DNA of 64,000 nucleotides, taken from contig NZ_CP163525.1 of the NCBI RefSeq assembly GCF_041080655.1, forward strand, positions 7,688,001-7,752,000, read 5' to 3'. The DNA comes from Streptomyces sp. CG4 (GTDB lineage Bacteria; Actinomycetota; Actinomycetes; Streptomycetales; Streptomycetaceae). How positions within the stretch are numbered: the first letter of the stretch is position 1; every line of letters begins with the position of its first letter. Positions 15,130 to 22,163 of this stretch are shown one piece after another. Under the pieces are notes generated by a model that saw nothing but the letters and a program-made list of their open reading frames with translations, was not told the origin of the DNA and made no database searches. A program made the translations under genes and the position numbers.

Positions 15130-15543
15130 CTAGCTCTCCGCCAGGATGTGCGAGAGCTCCTGATCCAGATCGAAGTGCCGATGTTCCGTGCCGGGTGGCA
15201 CGGCGGCGTCGGTTCGCTTCAGGAAGGACTCCAGGGCCCGCGCCGGGGCCTCGAGCAGGGCTTCCCCCTCCGGAGAGCTGAGGGCGATGCACACGACGCC
15301 CTGACCATGACTGCGCGACGGCCAGACACGGACGTCGCCGGTGCCGGTGGGCCGATGAAGCCCCTCGGCGAGGAGGTCGCGGGCGAACACCCACTCGACG
15401 GTCTCCTCGGCTCCGGTGTGGAAGGTGGCGTGCACGGCGTAGGGGTCGGCCGTGTCGTACCGCAGGCCTGCGGGGACAGGCAGGGAGGACTCGCTCGACA
15501 CAACGAGGCGCAGGTGCAGCTCGCAGCTGACCGTGGTGTTCAT
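15130..15543 (-). CDS. ssgB: Sporulation-specific cell division protein SsgB
   Basis: A 137-residue SALP-family protein beginning MNTTVSCELHLRLVVSSES and ending DLDQELSHILAES, matching the S. coelicolor SsgB sequence as I remember it essentially throughout. In Streptomyces, SsgB localises with SsgA in aerial hyphae and recruits FtsZ to future septum sites, so it is needed for sporulation-specific division. The start is ATG 15543; an in-frame upstream extension is Arg-rich and not protein-like. It is monocistronic and divergent from the TIGR02611-type membrane protein gene. The family is normally under developmental control. The upstream region has a GTTT-rich patch, but I cannot assign a sigma factor. 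Confidence 0.95.
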   Translation of the reverse strand: MNTTVSCELHLRLVVSSESSLPVPAGLRYDTADPYAVHATFHTGAEETVEWVFARDLLAEGLHRPTGTGDVRVWPSRSHGQGVVCIALSSPEGEALLEAPARALESFLKRTDAAVPPGTEHRHFDLDQELSHILAES

Positions 15544-15624
15544 AAGCGCCAGGGCCTTTCGCTCAGTGTGCGCTCGGGGATTCGCACGTCGGCGAAATCG
15601 ACATGCCACCTACGATGCCGTTGT

Positions 15625-15642
15625 AAACCCCTCTGAGGGTTT
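15625..15642. promoter_or_regulatory. AAACCC/GGGTTT hairpin in the ssgB divergent region
   Basis: AAACCC (15625-15630) and GGGTTT (15637-15642) form a short inverted repeat between ssgB and the divergent membrane protein gene, in an unusually AT-rich patch. It could be an operator or a weak terminator. Confidence 0.35.
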
Positions 15643-15734
15643 TGCGTGTCTTTACGTAACTCTTCCGGCCGAGAACTCGTACGGGATCTACGCCCATTCC
15701 GGTGACTGGATTCACCCCGGTAGGGTTTGACTGT

Positions 15735-16211
15735 ATGAATACGGGGAGTGACGATCCGGGCGAGGTTGCCGCGGCGACGGACGAGGCGAAGGAGGACCGG
15801 CAGGAGACGAGCTTCGAGGACGGGACCGATGACAGCGCGGGGCTCGGTTCCCGTGCGCCGGAATTCATCCAGGCCCGCCGGCTGCTGCATCTGAGCTGGC
15901 AGGTCGGCATCTTCCTGGTCGGCTTCGCGGTCGTCGTCGCCGGGATCATCATGCTGCCGCTGCCGGGACCCGGCTGGGTGGTGATCTTCGGCGGCATGGC
16001 GATCTGGGCGACCGAGTTCGTCTGGGCACAGCTCGTGCTCCGCTGGACCAGACGCAAGGTCACCGAGGCGGCCCAACGGGCCCTCGATCCCAGGGTGCGC
16101 CGCCGCAACATCACACTGACCGGGATCGGGCTGGTGACCGTGGGCGTGCTGGTCGGGATCTACCTGTGGAAGTACGGCGTCGTCATGCCGTGGAAGATCA
16201 AGGATCAGTGA
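15735..16211 (+). CDS. TIGR02611-family membrane protein
   Basis: A 158-residue protein. An acidic N-terminal ~45 residues is followed by two hydrophobic helices (WQVGIFLVGFAVVVAGIIML and, after PLPGPGWVVIFGGMAIWATEF, a re-entrant or second span). A basic loop follows, then a C-terminal span (ITLTGIGLVTVGVLVGIYLW). The PLPGPGWVVIFGG motif is the signature of the actinobacterial TIGR02611/PGPGW family. Function unknown. The ATG at 15735 is preferred over an upstream extension that reads through the promoter. It is divergent from ssgB and 84 bp upstream of a tRNA-Val gene. Confidence 0.85.
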   Translation: MNTGSDDPGEVAAATDEAKEDRQETSFEDGTDDSAGLGSRAPEFIQARRLLHLSWQVGIFLVGFAVVVAGIIMLPLPGPGWVVIFGGMAIWATEFVWAQLVLRWTRRKVTEAAQRALDPRVRRRNITLTGIGLVTVGVLVGIYLWKYGVVMPWKIKDQ

Positions 16212-16252
16212 TCCGGCTCCGCCGGTCGGCTGTCCGGCGCCTCGGCCTCCGG

Positions 16253-16282
16253 TCGGAAGCACCCCCTGACATGGGGTAATGT
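16253..16282 (+). promoter_or_regulatory. Candidate promoter of tRNA-Val (first copy)
   Basis: TCGGAA (16253-16258) and TAATGT (16277-16282) with an 18-bp spacer. The -10 ends 13 bp before the mature tRNA. The -10 is good and the -35 poor; the geometry matches the promoter of the second copy. Confidence 0.4.
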
Positions 16283-16295
16283 TCTTCCTGCGCCC

Positions 16296-16367
16296 GGGCG
16301 ATTAGCTCAGTGGGAGAGCGCTTCGTTCACACCGAAGAGGTCACTGGTTCGAACCCAGTATCGCCCA
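16296..16367 (+). tRNA. tRNA-Val (CAC), copy 1
   Basis: A 72-nt tRNA with acceptor GGGCGAT/ATCGCCC, discriminator A, and T-loop GGTTCGAACCC. The anticodon stem CTTCG/CGAAG with loop TTCACAC gives CAC. No encoded CCA. The same sequence recurs at 20586-20657. Confidence 0.96.
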
Positions 16368-16376
16368 CCCGGACCA

Positions 16377-16408
16377 ACGGCCCATCTGCGAAACAGCAGG
16401 TGGGCCGT
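16377..16408 (+). terminator. Terminator after tRNA-Val copy 1
   Basis: ACGGCCCATCTGC (16377-16389) pairs with GCAGGTGGGCCGT (16396-16408), with one G-U pair, around a 6-nt loop 9 bp after the tRNA. Confidence 0.75.
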
Positions 16409-17533
16409 CGGCGTACGCGCACCCGCCCTGAGCTGACGAGCCCAGCCGAGCCCACCCCGCCGAACACCGCGTGCCGGTACGACGGGACAGCGCGACCGCA
16501 CAGGGCGACGATGGGCAGGACGGGTGACCGTCACGGGTCCACATGTCGCTGAGCGGGTTGGGGTGACGTCTGCGGCTCGGCACGACGGTGAGCACGGCGG
16601 GTGAACGGCGGGCCAAGCCGCCGCCGAGTCCGGTGGTCCAGGTCCAGGTCCCGCGATGTCCGGGTTCCCGAGTCCGGTGGGCGAGGTCGGGCGATGTCCA
16701 GGGCGCTGAGTCCGGTGCCTCGGACACGGCCGTCCACCCCTGTGTGTCCGGGTGCCGCCAACAGGAGCGTCCGCAGCCTGCCGGCTCCTTGCGCGGAGGC
16801 TGAACGAGCGCCTCGCATTTTGCCGAACCGGCAACATCACTCGTGCCCGCCGGGCCACCCACCGCACCATCGTCGATGTAAGCCCCGACCGCACCGGCTC
16901 TTCGCCCCTCCACCGCATCGACAGCCGGCCGACCGGGCACGAGCACCCGTTGACCGCCGGCACCCTGCCCCCGTACACGCCTCTGGACCGACAAGACAGC
17001 CACCCCGCACACGCCTCCTGGCCCGAGAATCAGCCCGCCCCGTACTAGCCCCCTTGTGCCGACAGCCAGCCGTCTCGGCACCCGCCCTTGGCTCGACAGC
17101 CCCCCGACCTCGCACCCGGCCCCTGCGCCAACAGTCACCCGATCAAGCCCGAGTTCACTCTGGCCGGTGGCCCGCTGCTTCCGGCGCGCGTGCGGGCCGA
17201 GAGTCAGCTACTTGCGAACAGACCGCCGGGATCAACAGTCGCCTTGCCCCGCACCCGGCCCCGTGGGGCGACAGCCGCCCACCACGCCCGAGTTCACCCT
17301 GGCCGGTGGCCCGCTGCCTCCCGCACGCCTGTGGGCCGAGAGTCAGCTGCCCCCACCCCTTGGCCCGACATAGATCCGACCACCCCACACGCGCTCCCGG
17401 CCCCGCAGCCCGATCCCCCTCCATGCGTACCCCCAAATCGCCCGCCCAGCCCCCACCAGCCAATCCACACCCACCAGATCAGCTCCCCCGCACCAGCCCG
17501 TAACCCCCACACCCGGCACCCCAGGAGGCTCCC
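16409..17533. other. 1.1-kb noncoding, repeat-rich segment
   Basis: No frame here has a ribosome site, a credible start or a recognisable product; long open frames are simply products of high GC. The segment contains a 139-bp tandem repeat (described separately). There are also many degenerate copies of phrases such as GCACCCG...GACAGCC and GTCCGGTG, giving a low-complexity, slowly expanding character. It separates the tRNA-Val gene from the epoxide-hydrolase-like gene and looks like a decayed or junk-accumulating island. Confidence 0.55.
17110..17387. repeat. 139-bp imperfect tandem repeat, two copies
   Basis: The best-conserved 63-bp core, from GCCCGAGTTCAC to CGAGAGTCAGCT, lies at 17147-17209 and again at 17286-17348, 139 bp apart. 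The flanking CGCACCCGGCCCC and ACAG motifs repeat at the same offset, so the unit is about 139 bp (about 17110-17248 and 17249-17387). More degenerate traces precede it near 17070. Confidence 0.75.
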
Positions 17534-18538
17534 ATGGCCAAGAACCCCACCCCCACCCCCACCCCCGCCCTCGTCCCCGCGACCCACCACCTCGTCCCCT
17601 CCCCAGCCGGCCGTACGCACCTCGTGGAGCAGGGCCGCGGCCCCCTCGTGCTGCTGGTGCACGGGTTCCCCGAGTCCTGGTACTCCTGGCGGCACCAGTT
17701 GCCCGCTCTGGCCGCCGCCGGCTACCGAGTGGTGGCCATGGACGTCCGGGGCTACGGCCGTTCCTCCAAGCCGGTGGCTGTGGACGCGTACCGGATGCTC
17801 GACCTGGTCGCGGACAACGTCGCCGTGGTCGAGGCGCTGGGGGAGCGGTCCGCGGTGGTCGTCGGGCATGACTGGGGTGCCACGATCGCCGCCACCTCCG
17901 CCCTGACCAAGCCCGATGTGTTCCGTGCCGTGGGCCTGCTGGGCGTGCCGTACAGCCCGCCCGGTGGCCCGCGGCCCAGCGACGTCTTCGCGCGGATGGG
18001 CGGGGACGAGGAGTTCTACGTCTCCTACTTCCAGCAGCCGGGCCGGGCCGAGGCGGAGATCGAGCCCGATGTGCGCGGCTGGCTCGCGGGCTTCTACGCG
18101 GCCTTGTCCGCCGGGACCATGCCCCCGCCCGGCGCCACCGCCCCGCACTTCGTCGGCCGCGGCGGCACCCTGCGGGAACGCTTCCCCGCCGACTCGCTCC
18201 CGGCTTGGCTCGGTGAGGGCGAACTCGACTTCCTGGCCGGGGAGTTCGAGCGAAGCGGTATGACCGGAGCGCTCAACCGTTACCGGAACATGGACCGGGA
18301 CTGGGCGGACCTGGCCGACTACGAGGGCGCCCCGATCCGGCAGCCCTCGCTGTTCATCGGCGGCGCCCTGGACGCCTCGCTCGCCTGGCTGGCCGACGCG
18401 GTCACGGCGTACCCCCAGACCCTGCCCGGCCTCCTCGGCTCGCACATCCTCGACGGCTGCGGGCACTTCGTCCAGCAGGAGCGCCCGGAGGAGACGAACC
18501 GGCTCCTGATCGACTGGCTCGCCTCCCTGCCCGCCTGA
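17534..18538 (+). CDS. Alpha/beta-hydrolase, epoxide-hydrolase type
   Basis: A 334-residue alpha/beta-hydrolase. The oxyanion motif HGFPESWYSW (residues about 43-52) and the nucleophile elbow VVGHDWGA, with Asp113 as nucleophile, mark the epoxide hydrolase/haloalkane dehalogenase branch. GYGRSSKP and the catalytic His311 in GCGHFVQQERPEE are present, and a cap region spans about 140-240. It would open epoxides to diols by a two-step ester mechanism; fluoroacetate dehalogenase is the alternative. The N-terminus holds a Thr-Pro run (PTPTPTP) and no signal peptide. AGGAGG sits at 17522-17527. It lies alone between the repeat-rich spacer and decayed transporter genes. Confidence 0.88.
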   Translation: MAKNPTPTPTPALVPATHHLVPSPAGRTHLVEQGRGPLVLLVHGFPESWYSWRHQLPALAAAGYRVVAMDVRGYGRSSKPVAVDAYRMLDLVADNVAVVEALGERSAVVVGHDWGATIAATSALTKPDVFRAVGLLGVPYSPPGGPRPSDVFARMGGDEEFYVSYFQQPGRAEAEIEPDVRGWLAGFYAALSAGTMPPPGATAPHFVGRGGTLRERFPADSLPAWLGEGELDFLAGEFERSGMTGALNRYRNMDRDWADLADYEGAPIRQPSLFIGGALDASLAWLADAVTAYPQTLPGLLGSHILDGCGHFVQQERPEETNRLLIDWLASLPA

Positions 18539-18725
18539 CCTCCTCGCCCACTCTCATGTCCCACCCCGGCCCTCCCCCTCCCCCTCCCCTCTTGCGGGCT
18601 GGGCGGGCGGAGGGCTGCTGGCTTGCTCGAAACGATTCACGACACGCACGGTTCACGACACCTTCGTGAGGGCGCTTATGACGGCGCTGATGACGGCGGA
18701 GGCGACGCTGCGGGGAGGCCCGGTC

Positions 18726-19197
18726 ATGGGAACCAGCAGGAATCTTGAGTGGCGTACGGTCCTGAAGGCGGCCGGGGCTTCGGCGGCCGCGCTCGGGCTC
18801 GCCGCGACGACCGGGTGCGGCGGCGAAAGCGGTTCCGGGGACGGGACGGTGACGATCCGTAACTCATGGTGGGGTGCCGAGGAGCGGGCCAGGAAGATCG
18901 ACCAGACCGTCGCGCTCTTCGAGAAGAAGTACCCGAAGATCAAGGTGAAGACCGACTTCCAGACGTATCAATCGTTCTGGGGGAAGTTCCAGACCCAGGC
19001 CGCCGGCGGAAATCCCCGGACGTTTTCCAAAATGCCGTCACGTTTCTTCGCAAGTACGACAAGCGCGGAATTCTTCTCGACCTCAAGCCGCAGGGTCAGG
19101 CAGGTAATCTGGCCCTGAATCACTTCCGGGACTGACGAAGGTCGCGGACGCGGTGAAGCAGTTCTTCACCGAGTCCGAGGCCGCCTTCCATGCCTGA
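18726..19197 (+). pseudogene. Decayed ABC sugar-transporter substrate-binding lipoprotein gene
   Basis: The N-terminus is intact: a signal with lipobox LGLAATTGCGG, then VTIRNSWWGAEERARKIDQT and FEKKYPKIKVKTDFQ, typical of family-1 extracellular sugar-binding proteins. Near 19013 the frame shifts (+1 or -2), and the protein continues as PDVFQNAVTFLRKYDKRGIL in another frame. After about 19120 roughly 250-300 codons are missing. Only the last helix is recognisable (KVADAVKQFFTESEAAFHA, ending at TGA 19195-19197). At least one frameshift and one large internal deletion therefore make this a true pseudogene. The permease remnant follows. Confidence 0.85.
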
Positions 19198-19209
19198 CGG
19201 GGCATTGCC

Positions 19210-19960
19210 GTGACGCTCGTCAAGGCCTCCCTGCCCGCCGGCCGCAGGACGCGTTCGGCCCCCCGCCACCGCGGGGCGGCCCGGCCGCCGGCGCGAGAAC
19301 CTCGCCGGCTATCCGTTCATGTCCCCGTGGATCGCGGGCTTCCTGCTGCTGACCGCGGGCCCGATGGTCGCCTCGCTGTACTTCGCGTTCACCGACTACA
19401 ACCTCTTCAACAGCCCGAAGTGGGTCGGGCTCGGCCACTTCACCAGGATGTTCGACGACCCCCGCTGGCAGAAGCCGGTGGAGGTGACCGCGAAGTACGT
19501 GATCATCGGCACCCCGCTGAAGCTGCTGCTCGCCCTCGGGGTTGCCCTGCTGCTCGCGCAGAGCCGGCGCGGCCAGGCCTTCTACCGGGCCGCCTTCTCC
19601 ACCCCTCGCTGATCGGCGCGAGCGTCTCCGTCGGCTTCGTGTGGCGCTCCCTCTTCTCCGACGGCGCGATCGTGGACCGTACCCAGTACTTCTTCACCGG
19701 CATGTCGGCGGCTGGGTCGGCAACGCCGACTGGGTGCTGTACTGCCTGGTCGCGCTGACGGTGCGGCAGTTCGGCGCGCCCGTGGTCATCTTCCTGGCCG
19801 GGCTGAAGCAGGTGCCGAAGGAGCGTACGAGGCGGCCGAGATGGACGGCGCCGGACCCTTCCGGCGGTTCTGGAACATCACCCTGCCGATGATCTCGCCG
19901 GTGCTTTCCTTCAACGTGCTCCTGGAGACCATCCACTCCTTCCAGGCGCTGCTCGGCGAC
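19210..19960 (+). pseudogene. Decayed MalF-type ABC sugar permease gene
   Basis: Pieces of a binding-protein-dependent permease are spread over all three frames. They include ENLAGYPFMSPWIAGFLLL with WVGLGHFTRMFDDPRWQKP (about 19300-19480), SLIGASVSVGFVWRSLFSDG (about 19610-19670), GGWVGNADWVLYCLVALTV (about 19710-19770), and the EAA-loop-like EMDGAGPFRRFWNITLPMISP (about 19835-19900). That needs at least three frameshifts. The 3' end is truncated around 19960, and the expected second permease and the rest of the operon are absent. Together with the upstream lipoprotein fragment this is a decayed carbohydrate uptake operon. Confidence 0.85.
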
Positions 19961-20050
19961 AGGATGCCCGGCTGGCAGGGCTGGGGGAGCGCCGTCGCAC
20001 GGGCGGCGGCGCTCGCCTCCCGAGTGTGTCCCGCGCCACGCCGGGGCGCA

Positions 20051-20066
20051 TGAGTACACGTACTCA
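20051..20066. promoter_or_regulatory. Palindrome TGAGTAC-AC-GTACTCA, candidate operator
   Basis: A perfect 7-bp inverted repeat with a 2-bp centre, 34 bp upstream of the SRPBCC gene start. The size and symmetry are those of a dimeric repressor site (TetR/MarR/GntR-like). No regulator gene is adjacent. Confidence 0.5.
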
Positions 20067-20099
20067 GATCGCCCGCGCCCGGCCGGGCAGACTCCCTCC

Positions 20100-20546
20100 A
20101 TGGACTGGAACCGCTACCGCTTCCTCAGCCTGTGGTCCCTGCCCGCCCCGCCCGCGGCCGTGTACGCCGTGCTGGAGCGGCCCGAGGACTATCCCCGCTG
20201 GTGGCCACAGGTGCGCTCGGTGACCAGGCTGGACTCCGGCACCGGCGTCCTCACCGTCCGGTCCGTGCTGCCGTACACCATGACCTTCACCGCACGCGAG
20301 ACGCGCCATGACCCGGACGCCGGGATCCTGGAAATCGCCATGTCCGGTGACATCGAGGGCTGGGCCCGCTGGACGGTCACCGCGGCGGGCTCCGGCACCC
20401 TCGCCCGCTACGACCAGGTGGTGAGCGTGAACAAGCCCCTGCTCAGGCGGCTCGCGGTACCGGCACGGCCCGTCCTCCGTCTCAACCACCGGCTGATGAT
20501 GGCCGCCGGACGGCGGGGACTGGTGAGGTACCTCGCAGCGGTTTGA
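20100..20546 (+). CDS. SRPBCC-fold (polyketide cyclase/START-like) protein
   Basis: A 148-residue protein in the Bet v1-like/SRPBCC layout. An N-terminal strand (YRFLSLWSLPAPPAAVYAVLERPEDYPRWWP) carries the typical 'A-V-Y-x-V-L-x-x-P-x-x-Y-P-x-W-W' start. It is followed by a curved sheet (VRSVLPYTMTFTARETRHD, GDIEGWARWTVT) and a long C-terminal helix (LNHRLMMAAGRRGLVRYL). Such proteins bind hydrophobic ligands in a deep cavity and may be cyclases, aromatases or carriers; the ligand cannot be predicted. A palindromic operator candidate lies upstream, and the downstream tRNA promoter overlaps its 3' end. Confidence 0.85.
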   Translation: MDWNRYRFLSLWSLPAPPAAVYAVLERPEDYPRWWPQVRSVTRLDSGTGVLTVRSVLPYTMTFTARETRHDPDAGILEIAMSGDIEGWARWTVTAAGSGTLARYDQVVSVNKPLLRRLAVPARPVLRLNHRLMMAAGRRGLVRYLAAV

Positions 20547-20572
20547 AGGATCGGCGCCTCGACCTGTATTGT
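20543..20572 (+). promoter_or_regulatory. Candidate promoter of tRNA-Val (second copy)
   Basis: TTGAAG (20543-20548) and TATTGT (20567-20572) with an 18-bp spacer. The -35 overlaps the stop codon of the SRPBCC gene, and the mature tRNA begins 14 bp after the -10. Confidence 0.5.
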
Positions 20573-20585
20573 TCAGTGCGTTCCC

Positions 20586-20657
20586 GGGCGATTAGCTCAG
20601 TGGGAGAGCGCTTCGTTCACACCGAAGAGGTCACTGGTTCGAACCCAGTATCGCCCA
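20586..20657 (+). tRNA. tRNA-Val (CAC), copy 2
   Basis: Identical over all 72 nt to the tRNA-Val at 16296-16367: acceptor GGGCGAT/ATCGCCC and anticodon loop TTCACAC. Flanks differ except for a few bases. No encoded CCA. Confidence 0.96.
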
Positions 20658-20664
20658 CCCGCAG

Positions 20665-20694
20665 AAGGCCGGTCCGCAGCAGCGGACCGGCCTT
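20665..20694. terminator. Terminator between tRNA-Val and the convergent exonuclease gene
   Basis: AAGGCCGGTCCGC (20665-20677) pairs perfectly with GCGGACCGGCCTT (20682-20694) around AGCA and is followed by T-rich TCGC. It serves both converging transcripts. Confidence 0.8.
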
Positions 20695-20702
20695 TCGCAT
20701 GG

Positions 20703-21428
20703 TCACGCCGCCGCCGGCAGCTCCGGCCGCAGCGGCCAGTCCGTGCTGACGATCTCCTCCGAGCCGCTGCGCGCGAACCAGGCCTGCAGCCCGCGGGCCT
20801 GCGCCGCGTGCCAGTTGGCCTGGAGCGTGTGCAGCTCGGCGGGGGTCAGGCGCTCCAGCCGGGTCGCGAAACGGCGGCCCAGCGCCCGTACGACATCCAG
20901 GGCAGCCATCGCGTCCGCCGCCGCGTCGTGCGCGTCCTGCAGCGCCACGCCGTAGTGCTCGCACAGGTCCGTCAGCGTACGGCGGCCCTTGCGGTACCGG
21001 TCCAGGTGCTTGTCCAGGACCCTGGGGTCCAGCACCCTGAGTGTCGCCGACTCGAACCAGCGGTCCAGTGACGACGCCCGGTGCCGGCGCAACTCCCGGT
21101 CCAGCAGCGTCAGATCGAACGGCGCGTTCATCACCACCAGCGGGCGGCCCATCGCCGCGTGCTCCGCCAGCTGCTCGGCTATCTCGTACATCACCGGCGC
21201 CGGCCAGCGGCCGTTGCGCTGCAGGTGCTCCTCCGTCAATCCGTGCACCGCCGTCGCCGCCTCCGGCACCGGCACGCCCGGGTTCACCAGCCAGCGGCAG
21301 ACCCGAGGCCGGGTGCCCGGCGCGTCCTGGACGACGACGGCGGCCGACACGATGCGGTCGGTCTCGACGTCCACGCCCGTCGTCTCCGTGTCGAAAGCGG
21401 CCAGCGGCCCCTCGTACCAGGTCGTCAT
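20703..21428 (-). CDS. DnaQ-like 3'-5' exonuclease (DEDDh family)
   Basis: A 241-residue protein with the full DEDDh set: FDTETTGVD (Asp13/Glu15, motif I), AVHGLTEEHLQ, NAPFDLTLLDREL (motif II Asp) and QDAHDAAADA (motif III His/Asp). This resembles the proofreading epsilon-subunit/oligoribonuclease-like exonucleases. Free-standing actinobacterial copies like this are assigned to DNA repair or RNA turnover without firm proof. The C-terminal ~50 residues form an extra helical tail with HTLQANWHAAQARGLQAWF. It converges with tRNA-Val; the region upstream of its start (21429-21596) is shared with the divergent DUF4365-like gene. Confidence 0.88.
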   Translation of the reverse strand: MTTWYEGPLAAFDTETTGVDVETDRIVSAAVVVQDAPGTRPRVCRWLVNPGVPVPEAATAVHGLTEEHLQRNGRWPAPVMYEIAEQLAEHAAMGRPLVVMNAPFDLTLLDRELRRHRASSLDRWFESATLRVLDPRVLDKHLDRYRKGRRTLTDLCEHYGVALQDAHDAAADAMAALDVVRALGRRFATRLERLTPAELHTLQANWHAAQARGLQAWFARSGSEEIVSTDWPLRPELPAAA

Positions 21429-21596
21429 CTGAACCCAACTCCTCGTTCACCCACAGCAGATGACGTTCCGTCTTCTGCCCGTTTGGTGATACCCGGGCCG
21501 TTTGCGCCGTACGCCGGGAGGAGACAACAGGAGTACGGGTCTTTGCAGTTCAGCAGCCCGCAGCGGGGACACTCATTGCTTGGAAGGCTGTTGGTC

Positions 21597-22163
21597 ATGG
21601 CCATAGCGCAGCCCGAGCGGGGCGGGCTGCTGCCCGATCGTCCGGGCACCGTCCGCGGCACGCTCGCCACCACGGCGTGCATGGAGACACTGCAGGTCGG
21701 CTATCTGCACGCGGTCGCCGCCGCGGCGGGATGCTCGCTGTCCCAGCCCTTCCCGGACAACGGCATCGACTGGCACGTCAGCCACAGCGCGCCCGGACAC
21801 ACCGTCGACGACGAGGTCACCATCAAGGTGCAGCTCAAGGCCACGTACCAGGTCGCGCCCAACCCTCCGGGGCGTTCCTTCTCCTTCACCCTCGACAACG
21901 ACCATCTGCGCAAGCTCGCCCGCACCCCGGTCTCGGTGCACAAGATCCTGGTCGTGATGCTCGTCCCGCGCTCGCAGGACGACTGGCTGCGCGCCAGTCA
22001 CGACCGGCTCGATCTGAGGCACTGCTGCTACTGGGTCAACCTCGCCGGCCACTCCATCACCGGCCGGCACCGGACCACCGTGCGGATCCCGACCTCGCGC
22101 ATCTTCGACGACCGGGCGCTCTGCGAGATCATGACGCGGGTCGGGACGGGAGGCAGGCCATGA
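21597..22163 (+). CDS. DUF4365-like domain protein
   Basis: A 188-residue protein starting at ATG 21597 (GGAAGG 8 bp upstream). Motifs include ETLQVGYLHAVAAAAGCSL, NGIDWHVSHSAPGHTVDDEVTIKVQLKAT and LVVMLVPRSQDDWL. The layout D-x-h...(12-20)...h-x-h-Q-h-K is that of PD-(D/E)xK-like folds, with IDWHV supplying the Asp and KVQLKAT the Q-x-K element. DUF4365 domains are regarded as nuclease-like and occur in restriction and defence proteins. The protein ends with an ATGA overlap into an unknown partner gene, so the two are coupled. Whether it cuts nucleic acid is inference. Confidence 0.75.
   Translation: MAIAQPERGGLLPDRPGTVRGTLATTACMETLQVGYLHAVAAAAGCSLSQPFPDNGIDWHVSHSAPGHTVDDEVTIKVQLKATYQVAPNPPGRSFSFTLDNDHLRKLARTPVSVHKILVVMLVPRSQDDWLRASHDRLDLRHCCYWVNLAGHSITGRHRTTVRIPTSRIFDDRALCEIMTRVGTGGRP

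Noticed and set aside
16601..17503. 300-codon plus-strand frame in the repeat-rich spacer
   Set aside because: Arg/Pro/Ser-rich, no Shine-Dalgarno, no recognisable motif, and it contains the 139-bp tandem repeat out of frame; interpreted as open by GC content alone.
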